Source: Limnanthes douglasii subsp. nivea (taxonomy: Eukaryota > Streptophyta > Magnoliopsida > Brassicales > Limnanthaceae). Taken from it: a DNA stretch of 64,000 bases. Of this stretch, positions 10,810 through 21,875 are shown piece after piece. Location: assembly GCA_036936605.1 (NCBI GenBank), contig JAUPFV010000002.1, positions 319,130,893-319,194,892 of the forward strand, read 5' to 3'. Made by a program: the position numbers and the translations under genes. The notes beneath the pieces were generated by a model. It worked only from the letters and a program-made list of their open reading frames with translations. It did not search any database and had not been told where the DNA came from. The first letter of the stretch is position 1. Each line of letters begins with the position of its first letter.

Positions 10810-12525
10810 TTTTCACCAGAAAAGTAGGAAATTATTCTAGGTGAGGTGGAAAAAATGCTCAGTGTCGGTCATATCAAAGAGTCAAGTTACCCACTATGGA
10901 CATCCAATCCCGTTCTGGTCAAAAAGAAAAATGGCAAGTGGAGGATGTGCGTAGATTTCACCGACCTTAATCGAGTATGCCCTAAAGACCCTTTCCCGAT
11001 GCCAAGAACCGACCAGTTGGTTGACTCCACGTCGGGTAACAGACTACTCTCTTTTATGGATGCATATGCAGGCTATAATCAAATCAAATTGAACCCAGCA
11101 GACCAAGAAAGCACGACATTCGTTACTGGGCGAGGTTTGTATTGTTATAGGGTTATGCCCTTCGGGTTAAAAAAACGCAGGAGCGACTTACCAAAGATTG
11201 GTGAACAAGACTTTTGAAAGCCAGATATGGAGAAACATGGAAGTTTATATAGACAAACTTGTGAAAAGTGGCACAGACGATGATCATCTCGCTGATTTGA
11301 GAGAGACTTTTGGCAATCTAATGAATATAAACCTTAAATTAAACCCGGAGAAGTGTTCTTCTAGAGTAAGGTCGGGAAAGTTCCTAGGATTCTTTGTCAG
11401 CGAGAAAGGAATTGAGGCAGATCCGATACAATTACAAGCTCTCGACAGCATGACCCCACCAAGGAACATCAAGGAGGTTCAGATATTAACCGGGCGCTTA
11501 GCGGCTCTGAATCGATTTATATCTCGTTCATCTAACAAGTGCGCTCCCTTTTTTCAAGTCTTGAGAAATGCAAAGTCTTTTGTTTTGACACCAGCTTGTG
11601 ATGAGGCCTTTTTGGGAATCAAAACTTATTTATCATCCCCAAACCTTCTGACAAAGCCCCTGAAAATGGAGACTCTTTTTCTTTATGTAGCAGTTTCAGA
11701 TTTTGCAGTGAGTGCGGCGTTGATCAGTGAATCGGGAACAATTCCTAAAGCGGTATACTTCGTGAGCAAAAGCTTATTAGATGCGGAGATGAGGTATTTG
11801 AAGCTGGAAAAAATGGCTTTGGCTTTGGTGACCGCGGCGCTAAAAATGCGACCATAATTTCAGGCCCATCCTATTGTCGTTCGAACCTCGTTTCCACTCA
11901 AGTATGTTCTTCAGCGACCGGACATGTCAGGAAGAATGTCTAAATGGTCAGTCGAACTAGGAAATTTTGATATCAATTTTGAGCTAAGAACGGCCATTAA
12001 AGGCTAGGCTTTGGCTAATTTTTTAGTTGAATTTCATTCCGACCGACTAGACCAAGAAGAGTCGTCTGAGGAAGACAAGCAAGTCGAGTGGGTAATTCGA
12101 ACCGAAGGAGGATCGAACATTAGTGGATGCGGCGCGGGTGTACAGATAGTCACCCCTGCGGGCATCAGTATGCATCAGGCAATCCGATTTGGCTTTACCA
12201 CCTCTAACAACGAAGCTGAATATGAGGCCGCCCTAGCTGGTTTGAGATTAGCGCATGTGTGCGGGGCTAGGCATATACGTCTCATCAGTGACTCTCAGTT
12301 GCTGATTAATCAAGCCTCGGGAGCGTCGGAAGCCAGGAAAGAGCACTTAGTCCAATACTTAGCAGTGTTGCGCGTGTTAGCCGCGTCGTTTGCCAAAGTA
12401 ATGTATGAGCACGTCCCCAGGACCGTAAACGTGATTGCAGACTCCCTAGCGTCGGCATCCTGTTCAAGCAGCTACCCTTGGATAACCGTACAAGAAAACT
12501 CATTGATTATAAAGAGGACAGAGTA
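10810..12525 (+). pseudogene. Reverse transcriptase and two RNase H domains of element B (broken)
   Basis: RT starts near 10810. Motifs include KKKNGKWRMCVDFTDLN, SFMDAYAGYNQIKLNPADQE and VMPFGLK. The catalytic YIDD reads YIDK near 11247, with three bases fewer than in C, so the RT is dead. The connection and first RNase H follow (VAVSDFAVSAALISE, VYFVSKSLLDAEMRYLKLEK; 11560-12000). The second, archaeal-type RNase H is at 12075-12480, with SGCGAGVQIVTP, SNNEAEYEAALAGLRLA and DSQLLINQ. Stops interrupt at 11855 and 12005. Two RNase H domains are the mark of the Tat lineage. Confidence 0.85.
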
Positions 12526-12539
12526 GGAAAATCGTCCAG

Positions 12540-13812
12540 AGATCGCCTGTCAGATATCCTCGGTAACTTTGTCGGACCGGAGAAGGGACATTATAGTTTT
12601 CCTGGCCGAAGGATTGTTACCAGACGATAGCATCGCAGCCTAGAAAGTACGAAATAAGGCCCGGGGTTACATTTTGTTGGGAGAAATACTGTACAAAAAG
12701 TCTTTCAGCAGGCCTTTGCTGAGATGTTTCGGGAAGAATGAATCACAGATAATTGTATCTGAGTTACACGATGGAGAAGGCGCAGCTCACTGCGGGTACA
12801 AAGCACTAATAAGGAGAATTGTTTTTGCCGTTTTTTACTGGCCGACGGTAATTGTTGATGCTCAGCAGATAGTGAAAACGTGCGACACTTGTCAAAGATT
12901 CGTGAACGCAATCAATATGCATGTGGCTCCTTTGGAATCAATATCTGAAGGCCTCCCTTTTGACCGACGGGGGATCGATCTAGTACGGCCATTGCCAATG
13001 GCATCCGGTGGAAGACAAACGATAGTGGTGGTGGTGGATTACTTTTCGAAATGGGTTAAAGCCAAGACACTATCAGGAACAAAAACTAAAGATATCATCA
13101 AATTCATTTGGTAAAACATCTGTTGTAGGTTTGGGGTACCTCAGAGGCTCACAATGGACAAAGGACCTCAGTTTGACAACAGCGAGATGAAATCCTTTTG
13201 TTCGACCTACAGAATCAGGCAATGTTTTTCGACCCCTTTCCATCCTCAGGCGAACGGGAAAGTTGAAGTCACGCACCGGACCATCATAGTTGGACTCAAA
13301 AAGAACTTAGTAGGAAAATCCGGTAAGTGGTTGGATTATTTACAAGAAGTATTATGGGCCTACCGTACTACCCCCCGAACGGCGACTCAAGAATTTCCCT
13401 ACGCTTTGGTTTATGGAATGGATGTCGTCACCCCCGCGGAATCAATCTTCCCATATTTTAGGGTCGGAAACTATGACGAGAGTAGAAACGGGGACGACAG
13501 ACGACTAGCTCTGGACCTGGTAGAAGAAAAAAGAAGCCGAGCTCAACTGAATTTTTTACATTATCAGACCTTAATGAGGAGTCGGTACGCGTCGAAATTA
13601 CGTCGACGAGAGTTCAAGGTCAGGGATAGAGTTTTGAGGAGAGTTTTTCTGCACACCAAGACAAAAGCCTTGGCAAACTCGCCCCGAATTGGAAAGGCCT
13701 GTATAAAGTGGTGGAAAGAATCAAAAGCGGGACGTATCGATTGCAGGACAAGCACGGACGCTTATTGAGGCTCTCCTGGAATATTGAACATCTGAAGATA
13801 TATTTGGAGTAA
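12540..13812 (+). pseudogene. Integrase of element B (broken)
   Basis: A linker leads into the HHCC zinc domain at about 12757-12900 (ELHDGEGAAHCGY ... CDTCQRF). The catalytic core follows, with IDLVRPLPMASGGRQTIVVV, VDYFSKWVKAKTLSG, GPQFDNSEMKSFC and FHPQANGKVEVTHR. The usual TDNGPQF reads MDKGPQF, so a catalytic-region Asp is changed. The C-terminus ends at TAA 13810-13812 (NIEHLKIYLE). A stop at 13112 and a frame slip near 13690 disable it. Confidence 0.85.
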
Positions 13813-13871
13813 TTTTATTGATTTTTGTAATTCTTTTATAATTATTCTTGTTTATGAAAGAACCTTTGGTC

Positions 13872-13925
13872 GGGGATGCACTATTTCCTACCCCGGTGGC
13901 GCGAGAAGGTTTTAATGAGGCATCC
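13872..13925 (+). other. Conserved post-integrase block (element B)
   Basis: GGGGATGCACTATTTCCTAC, then CCCGGTGGCGCGAGAAGG and TTTTAATGAGGCATCC. It is about 60 bases after the integrase stop, aligned with the blocks in A, C, D, E and F. Confidence 0.6.
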
Positions 13926-14031
13926 ATGACAACCGATATTTTTGATCTAATCCTTTGCCTTTAAAATTCGGAAGCGTTAAAAGGGAAGTCCATCAGCTGA
14001 CGAGCTGATAGACAACTTTTGGCGATCTTAA

Positions 14032-14500
14032 TTGATCAACGGAACCTTAATAGGTTTTTTAGTTTTTAACTGATCTACATTTTGTTCCCGACTCTATGGG
14101 AAAATTTTCAATTAAATGTTGATCAACAGAGCCTTAATAGGTTTTTCAGTTTTTAACTGATCTACATTTTGTTCCCGACCCTATAGGAAAATTTTCAATT
14201 AAATATTGATCAACAGAGCCTTAATAGGTTTTTCAGTTTTTAACTGATCTACATTTTGTTTCCGACCCTATAGGAAAATTTTCAATTAAATATTGATCAA
14301 CATAGCCTTAATAGGTTTTTCAGTTTTTAACTGATCTATATTTTGTTCCCGACCCTATGGGAACATTTTCAATATCGATCGATAGAACCTTAGTAGGTTT
14401 TTCAGTTTTTAACTGATCTACATTTTGTTCCCGACCCTATGGAAAATTTTTAATTCAGATATCGATCAAATTTTCTACATTTGTGCCCGACCCTACAAGA
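14032..14500 (+). repeat. 87-base tandem repeat array in element B
   Basis: Five to six copies begin near 14032, 14119, 14205, 14293, 14374 and 14458. Each has TTGATCAACAGAGCCTTAAT, TTTTTAACTGATCTACATTT and GTTCCCGACCCTATGG. It lies between the integrase end and the end of the antisense gene. Confidence 0.92.
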
Positions 14501-14663
14501 GAGTTTTCAATTAAATACCGATTTGCAAAAGCGTAATGGTGAACGACTGCAAAAACAATGGAAAAACTTAACATTTCAAAATTGTTGGATACAAGACATT
14601 CAAAAGGTTTCAACAAACCCCAAGGGTTACAAAAATTTTGATACAACAAAAAAGGGAGAGAAT

Positions 14664-17399
14664 TTAAGCGTCTTCATCCTTAGGATCAGTCTCTGTGGCA
14701 TCCGACTCTTCATCTTCGCATACCACCCCGGATGGGCGATCTGCCTCGGGGACATCTAACCACATTGACCGAAGGGTAAGGTCGGAGAAACGGTTATGAA
14801 AGGTCAAAACATAAGCAGTTTTAGTCTTGGCAGTTTCTTTTTCCGTCCATTTCTGACACTTGTCAGCAAACAGAGCATTGGCGTTTTTATGGTCAGCAAT
14901 CTTTTTCGTTTTCTTCGCTGCGGAGTAACGGAAGAAAGGGCTTTGAAGTTTAGTCACTACCAACTGCCCAGCTCAATCGTCGCGGTCTTTCCTGACCCGC
15001 ACCAAGGTGTTTTTAGCCTTTTTAAGCTTTTCTTCTAAGAGTTTCTTTTCTGTATCTCTTTTCTTGACTTCCTCCTCAAGCGCGGCTATTCTCCCTTCTG
15101 CATCCGTCAGTCTCCGGTTTAGCTCCTCTGCGCGCCTTTTTTTCATTTCCTGAGGCACAATCATGTTGTATAAGGATAAGGACCACACATCGTTTGCCCG
15201 CAAATCAAAGGTATGAGGGCTCCCAGGAACGGACAGGACGGGCAGTTTGGTTCCACTTGATGAAGCCCCGTCAGCTTTCGATGTCTCTGAAGGACCAACA
15301 TTCTTGCCCCCGACCTCATCATCGTCAGGAATCACGACTACCGGAGCTTTCTCAAATGATACTGCTGCGGGAGCAGCAACATCCCCACCCTTAACCTCTT
15401 CATAATGCTCAAAAAGCATCGGGATTGTTGCATTGTCGGCAAAGACGGGAGCGTCGGCAGGACCGTGCTCCTTTTCCTTCTTTGAGCGTTTTGGTTTTTC
15501 GGCTTCGTCACCCTCAGCCACAGTCTTCTTCTTCCTTTTCTTTTTTAGTTCCTCAGGCCGATCAGCACCCTCAGCATCAACGACAACTGCGGCCCCTTGT
15601 CCAACAGCGTCGACCTCCGCATTTTCGGCATTCTCCGGCTCGGCATCCTCGTCAGACTTCGAGCGTTTGCTAGGCGCTTTGTTGCGTTTGGGAAGGAACA
15701 AGTGCGCATTAGGTGTGTCGGTCTTTGCGACCAAATACACCAAGCTAGGTGGTTGGCGCAGCTGCTCCCATGTGAGTGGTTCATCAGAGCAACGCCTGAG
15801 GTTGCTCATGATCAAGTTAGTGTTCTTGAAGCCGCGATGGAATGCCGACCCCAATTCTTTCGAGCGAAGTCCTTCAAAATTTGGAAGGTAACTTTGGCGG
15901 CTTTGAAATAGTCCTTTTTCAGCCCTTGAATGAACTCCTTGGGCACTAAACAAAGGATTGGTCAGTAAAAAAAAACCATCAGGAACCCATGTCCGCAGTA
16001 ACCGCATCGGGTTCTCCTTAGTGTATGGACGACCGTTCTCCCAACAGCCACTGAGGAAGACAAACTGATGCTTCTAGGACTTGTCAACCTCAATAAAATC
16101 ATGTACAATCTTCCAAGTGTTGACTAAGGAAGAATAAAAGAAAGGCGATTTGGGTGATTTGGAAAGCCCGGACATGGTGATATACTCTTCCATCGGTATA
16201 ATGCGACCTGACAGCCGAGAGGCTATGATACACGACATCAGCGTATACCACGCGTTGGGAGTTAGCTGTGAGGGGCAGATACCAATTACCTCAAAGTACC
16301 GAGCAATCTCAAGGTCTAGAGGAAACTTGAGACCCCAGTTGAAAAGCTCCGTAAAAACAACGATCTCCAGAGATCGAACGTGCACATGCGTTTCCCCAAG
16401 AACAGGGAATTGTACTTTGATGCATTCCGGGATTCCCCACCGGATCAGAAGCTCCGCCTGTTCCGCAGCGGAGAAGTACAGATACTTGCCTTCAAAAAGG
16501 GAAATGACGTTATCCATTGGCAATAACCGATGGTAGGTGGTGGTTATAACGGCCTCTATCTCTGGAGGAAGGGGCTCTTCGGGAGGAGCGGCAACATTAC
16601 CGCCTGCAGCAGCGACACCTTTCCCCGCTTCATTTTCCTTTGGAGGATTACTTCTCGGGCCAACTAAATCGTTCACTTCTGGCTCGGTAGTTCCTTCGTT
16701 TGGAATAGCTCAGGTACAAGTGGGACCAGCCTCTTCTGGAAGATGGGAACCGGTCACTTTTGAATCGACCGATTGAGAAAGCGGATTTATAAAGCTAGAG
16801 CTAATGCCGGTGCGGATAGGCTTCGATTCATTTTCTCACTGCTGGCGAGCGCGCTCCATTTCTAGGTTCTGGCGATCGAGATCCCTTTGGGTAACGCCCA
16901 AAGGGGTAGCAGCGGTATTGACACCCGTGCGGAATCCTATGATTGTGGGAGTTAATTGGACCATTTCAGGTGAGACGCCCCCCACTGGCGAGGAAGAGGC
17001 GCTGAAGTCTCCCATTGAAAGGAACTTTGGTTTGCTTTGGTGTTTAGAAAGAAGAGGGGGAAAGTTGGTAGGGGCGTTTACCGACGAAAGTGTCGGGTGA
17101 TTGGACGGTGCGACAGGAGAATTTGGAGAACTGCTACTGGAGGGAATAATGATGGCTTTAGGAGTTTGAGTGACAGCGGGCTCGGGCACTACGAATGATT
17201 TTACAGGAACGGGATTAAGCAAAACAGGGTCGTGGGAGAGAGGCACGAGTGTGAAAGGCTTTGCGTCAGAACTTTAGATTAATCCAGCGGCTCGGTATTC
17301 GTCGGCTCGGTCACTAATACTAGCCCAGTCAATAAACCCAAACACGGATTCGCTTTTCTTCTTTGGTTTCTATTTAAGCTTCGGGTTCTTATTTTTCAT
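14664..17399 (-). pseudogene. Antisense accessory gene of element B (PF04195-like, broken)
   Basis: Read on the - strand from ATG 17399, where an early TAA follows. The N-terminus holds FGFIDWASISDRADEYRAAG, then a Ser/Pro-rich region (17246-16836). The PF04195-like domain spans 16560-16100 (FPLDLEIARYFEVIGICPSQ, WYTLMSCIIASRLSG). Exon 2 begins near 15950 and has KKKRKKK and KRSKKEK patches, a long acidic/alanine region, a coiled coil near 15130-14980, and an acidic end with DEESDATETDPKDEDA at 14664. The intron seen in A, C, D and E is barely recognisable here. Stops occur near 16835, 16705 and 14970, with a frame slip near 15850. Function is unknown. Confidence 0.75.
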
Positions 17400-17404
17400 A
17401 AACA

Positions 17405-17522
17405 CTACTTTCTCTCTCTAGAACGATCATGTGGGACTTTCTCTCTCTAGAACGATCAGGGGAGACTTTCTCTCTCTAAGATTTCTCTGAGGAAACAATT
17501 TTGTGAATGAAGTATTTATAGG
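17405..17522 (-). promoter_or_regulatory. Promoter region of the antisense gene (element B)
   Basis: On the - strand CCTATAAATACT (17522-17511) lies 112 bases upstream of ATG 17399. Between them are three copies of a CT/GA tract (ACTTTCTCTCTCTAGAACGA on the + strand) at 17405-17490. 17523-18017 shows no gene. Confidence 0.6.
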
Positions 17523-18031
17523 CAGGTTGCCTTAACCGTTATACGCATGGGGGAGTCCAAATGACAAAAAGCAGCGGGAAGTGGAAGAGCCTCTTGGAGA
17601 GATGTGTAGACGAGCATGCTTCGAATGAGGAGATGACACGTGTAGACCCAACCCAACAATGCACGCCATAGGCACTTGTCAGGCTAGTATCGTAGGCCTG
17701 CACCGGCTAGTACAGACAAGCACGCTAGATGGGCTCCACGTGCCCGGTATTTTTTCCAAGACCCGATGATCCATTTGGGCCCATGGTGAATTCATTAGTC
17801 GGAATCGGTAGTAGTCCCATAACAAGTTCATTAGCATCGGGGGTGCTTCGCAGCCTTCCCCGAAGCTTTAAGAAACGTAAAAGGTCGGTCGTTAGTTATG
17901 AGAGAGTGGTCGGTCGAGGAGCTCATCCCTAAACCTTAGGCGATGTGATCCCGAGGTGTTTTGGTTAGAGGTCTTTTGACTGAATTATTCACAAGTCTTC
18001 TTTCTTACGCTCTTGAAGACTGGGGGGCTAC

Positions 18032-18361
18032 TGATAAGGGAGTTATTCGCCGAGCCCAATTGAAAAGGAGTTAATTGCAAAAAGGAGAAGTGAAATATAC
18101 CCATAAGTGTATTTATTATTTATTAAAGAACAAGATGTAAATGAATTAGGATGTAAAGGACTGACTAATAAATAATCAAAGACTACCTACGACATAAATG
18201 GGTCCCACTTTCTCTACTATATAAGGGAGCCCCTTTATTCTTGGGTAGGTGGACATTCTTTAATACTTTCTCTTTCTACTTTCTCTCTCTACATTTTTAG
18301 CTCTAGTCACATCAAGCACAAGATCCAAGATTCCTCATTCTTGTCATTAATTTACTCATCA
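18032..18361 (+). repeat. 3' LTR of element B
   Basis: It follows GACTGGGGGGCTAC and runs from TGATAAGGGAG to ACTCATCA. The TATA box is at 18217-18226. It matches the 5' LTR nearly throughout. Confidence 0.92.
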
Positions 18362-19047
18362 CCACTATCTCAACAAAATTCATCCAAAAATCTTCCTCAA
18401 GCGTTCAATTGCCTCCACAAAATCCTCCCCAAACAAGAGGTGAAGTATTTGAAGTTGATGAAGCTGATTGTGAGGCTACTAGATATAATAGTAAAGGTGA
18501 ATCCGACGAGGGGGACTCAGAGACTGCTGCAGAAAAGAAAGTTCGCAAGCCTCGAAAAAAGAAAGATCATGGCTCTGTTTCTTATGAAGAGAGGGCTGTT
18601 ATTGGTTTAAATTTAAGGGGTCTTGATGCTGACTATATTATCGCATTGAAAAATGTTCATCGGACTTAAAGAAACAGTGAGGAATGGGATAAAACATCAT
18701 TGTTCAGCTTCTTCAGAAAGGAGAGACTCCCTTGAACTGCAAAGATGATGAATTGGTGGTCTACCCCAAAATCATCAACTGGGGTTTTCGGTTCCCACTG
18801 GATCCTATGATCGTGGAGTACTTCAAACTTCTTAACCTATGCTCTAATCAAGTGACACTGAATCAATGGTTCACTCTCATGTCTGTGATTATGGCATCTC
18901 GGTTGTCCAAGATTCCTATCAGCATCAAAGATTTCATCTCCATGCCCAAGTTATCAAAAGGTCTGAAGCTCTCCTTCAACTACCTTACTTTAGTCGATGA
19001 TTTAAAGATCATCGATGATCTTCTAGAGGCGGACAAACTTTAGAAAC
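18362..19047 (+). pseudogene. Antisense gene of element D, segment 2 (PF04195-like domain)
   Basis: This continues D's accessory gene after the B insertion. It contains an acidic stretch (EGDSETAAEKK), a basic patch (VRKPRKKKDH), then the PF04195-like domain at 18600-19040. Domain landmarks are LDADYIIALKNVH, CKDDELVVYPKIINWGFRFP, LDPMIVEYFKLLNLCSNQVT and LLEADKL. A frame slip occurs near 18665 and a TAG at 19041. Element C interrupts it at 19049. GAAAC at 19043-19047 reappears at 29418-29422, where the gene resumes. Confidence 0.75.
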
Positions 19048-19048
19048 C

Positions 19049-19460
19049 TGATGAGTCCGAATTCAGCATGCTCCCCGGACAGGGACAGATCAGTCCAAGG
19101 CCTCAGGACCGGACAGATCGGACAGATCACATGGACCGGACAGATCACTTTGAACACAATGACCATAGGACTGTTCGAACTATGACAAAAGTACTAAAAA
19201 ACCAAAACACTTCTTGACTAAGCTACTTGCTCTCCTACTTAGAGCTCATGGGTCTTTGAACATGACCCGAAGGCCCATAAGGGCCCAAACATCACACTAT
19301 AAATACCCAACCACCTGCATTAACTATAGGTAATGAAAATTAACTGCTACCAAGCTGCTTAATTATCTCTCTACTCTCTAAACACTTAAACACCCACACA
19401 CCACCATAAAACACCAACTGAAATTACCAGCCTACCCTCAGGCAATTATTATCCTTACCA
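19049..19460 (+). repeat. 5' LTR of element C
   Basis: Runs from TGATGAGTCCGAATTC to ATCCTTACCA. The upstream part has several GGACAGATC units (19080-19146). The TATA box CTATAAATA is at 19298-19306. It lacks about 20 bases present in the 3' copy, between two CATGACCC direct repeats. Confidence 0.93.
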
Positions 19461-19463
19461 AAT

Positions 19464-19479
19464 TGGCGACCACAGTGGG
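19464..19479 (+). other. Primer-binding site of element C
   Basis: TGGCGACCACAGTGGG follows the LTR after a three-base spacer. E has the identical motif in the same place. It differs from B's primer site after TGGCG. Confidence 0.75.
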
Positions 19480-19532
19480 AGCAGAAAGTGCCCGAATCAA
19501 GCATTCAAAACCAGCTAAGAAAATCTGTCGGA

Positions 19533-21875
19533 ATGAATCCGGACAATCCAGAGCTTCCACCAGCTTTGCTCGAAGTGGTGGAAGAGAACGATGAATACAT
19601 TGTCGAATAGCGTGATAGGCTAAAGTGTGAAATAGAAGCTCTGAGGGCAGAGAAGGCCAAGATGGGCGTGAAAGAAAAATCCAAAGCATCGGTTGCTCAT
19701 CACACCAATAACCCCAGAGAGCATGAGTCTTCGAAGACTCATGTGAGCACCAAAAAGACTCATGCCAGTTCTAAAAATTCTCACCGGTCCAAGCCTGTGG
19801 AGAGTTCTGACTCAAGCTCAGAATCTTCTGATAGCTCTTCGGACAGTGATGGAGTTGAAAAATCCTTGTCCTCTAGCAGCGATGAGGGTCGAACCAGAAA
19901 AAAGCAAAAGCAAATTAAAAAATATTCAAGAAAAAGAGATAGACATGGAAGAATAAAGAAGCATATTGGCAAGGGGTCATCTCATAACCGGAGGCATGTG
20001 GACAAGATGCTGATGGATCCCTTTGCCTTCCACGATGAACCAGGTATCTTTGAAACTCCCAATGAGGATACTGTGTTTAGTCGTGGAAGGAATTGGAGGC
20101 AATCTCCATTGTCTTCTAAAATTCTGTCCGGAAACCTCCCCAAGAGGTTTGACAACACCAAAATAGAGAAGTACGATGGCAGTACTGATCCGGACAACCA
20201 TCTGGAGCAATTTAAAAACTTCATGATGAACTTTGACGATGATGATAAACTACTTTGTAGGGCATTCTCCCAATCCTTTACGGGGAGTGCTCTGAAATGG
20301 TACAACAGCCTGCCTCAGGGTTGTATTAAATATTTCGATACGTTTTGGGTGGCCTTTCGAAGGCAGTTCGTAGGGAGTAAAGAGCTGAAGGGAAATGGAG
20401 ACACAATAATCCATTGTGCCCAGGAACCAAATGAATCCTTGAAAGAATATATAAGTCGTTTTGTGAACACCAAAAATGGGTTGGTTGATTGCTTCGAACA
20501 GGTGGCAATAGCATCCCTAAGGCAAGGTTTGAATCCAGGCAATCTAGCTGATTCAGTAACTAGGAAGAAGGCCATGACCTGGGGAGGGTTGCTGAATCAG
20601 GTTGGCAAACAAATAAACGTCAATGAAACAAAGAAAACCAGGGTGCACAGGCAGGTGAGGTCTACCCCGGTGACACCAAATCCCAATCAGAATCAGTCCG
20701 GGAACAAAGCAAGAGAAACCGGACAGGGGCATGGTAGGGCAAAAGCTCAGTCTCAGCCAGCTGCTCCTGCTCAAAGTCAACAATCCAGAAATAAGAGAGG
20801 GCCATGGGTCCAACCGGAGTGGTTCGCAGAGTTAAAAGAAAGCGTGGCCACTATCTTTGATAAAACAAAGGATGAGGTGCATTACCGGAGACCGGCAACA
20901 CTGCAGTCTCCTAGAGAGCATCGCAACAACTCTTTTTGCCAATATCACAATGATATTGGTCATACCACTGATGATTGCATAGCATTGAAACAAGAAGTTT
21001 AGAACTTGATTGAAAGGGGAAAGCTGGGGGCCTATGTGAAAAGAAGAGGGGGTAACAGGCCTGATAACACTCACCGGGTTGGTCCAAGTAATGCTGCTCC
21101 GGAGGGAGCCATGGTTATAGTTGAAAGGTTTGACGTGGAATCTAAGTACTTGGATCTCGATCCAACTCGGAACAGAGTGGGTGCTATATAGGAATGTTCT
21201 AGGTCGGTCTCCGGGCTCATTAAGTTTTTCGAGTCGCTTACAATTTTCGGAGGGGACACTATGACAGCTCCTACTGCTTCTTCGAGGAAGAGGCATGTTC
21301 ATACTTTGGCCTCCCAACTAGAAGAAGGCATGACATCTTATCAGTCACCAAACTTATTTCCCTTCATTTTGTTTGATGAAGATGATTTAAGAAACATTGC
21401 TGGCCCTCATGAGGATGTTGTTGTCATAGGAGCATCTATAGGGGGCAATGACATACGACGAATCTTGGTGGATACTGGAAGCTCAGCCAATATCATTTTC
21501 CTAACCACTTACAAGAAAATGAAAAATCCAGCTGTAATTCAGAATTCGGACAGGTCAATCGTGGGCTTCATAGACAGCTCAGCAGATGTGATCGGGGAGT
21601 TCGAAGAAGAGGTGTTATTGGGCAAGGGCCCTTTCAAGAAAATGGTCAGAATACTCTTTATTGTGGTGGATTGTCCCACTTGCTATAATGCTATTCTAGG
21701 GAGGTCTTGGCTCTCTAGGATGCATGCAGTAGCTTCAACAGTCCACAAATGCTTGAAGTATGCTGTTCAGGGGCAGGTTGGAGTTGTCCGGAGCAGCCAA
21801 AAGATTGCAATAGAATGTTATGCCACTGCCTTGGCTCCTCAAACGCTGGGGGCGGTCCGTGTTGATGAACAATAG
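19533..21875 (+). pseudogene. gag and protease of element C (nonsense-broken)
   Basis: Starts at ATG 19533 (MNPDNPELPPALLEVVEEND). A TAG at about 19608 breaks the N-terminal coiled region; the open frame then runs from about 19611 to 21002. The gag core is at 20180-20600 (PDNHLEQFKNFMMNFDDDD). The zinc-knuckle-like CQYHNDIGHTTDDC is near 20937-20980. A TAG at 21000 and another near 21189 replace sense codons present in E. Protease follows: VVVIGASIGGND, active site LVDTGSSANI (about 21468), AILGRSWLSRMHAVASTVH. The region ends in TAG 21873-21875 followed by CAG TTT, shared with E and B. Confidence 0.88.

Larger units (their letters stand above)
7620..18361 (+). mobile_element. Element B: complete but decayed Tat-like Ty3/gypsy retrotransposon
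   Basis: Bounded by two similar LTRs (7620-7948 and 18032-18361) starting TG and ending CA. The target flanks are CCAAT on the left and CCACT on the right, one base different. In order: primer site, gag, protease, RT, RNase H, second RNase H, integrase, repeat array, antisense gene, polypurine tract GACTGGGGGGCTAC (18018-18031), LTR. It is inserted in the antisense gene of D. Many stops and indels show it is older than C and E. Confidence 0.93.

Noticed and set aside
14032..14500. CRISPR-like array
   Set aside because: The 87-base units are contiguous, without unique spacers, in a plant retroelement.
15433..15891. Long + strand frame of about 150 residues, rich in Ser/Phe/Ala
   Set aside because: It is the opposite strand of the antisense gene of element B; low-complexity acidic and basic codons leave the other strand open.
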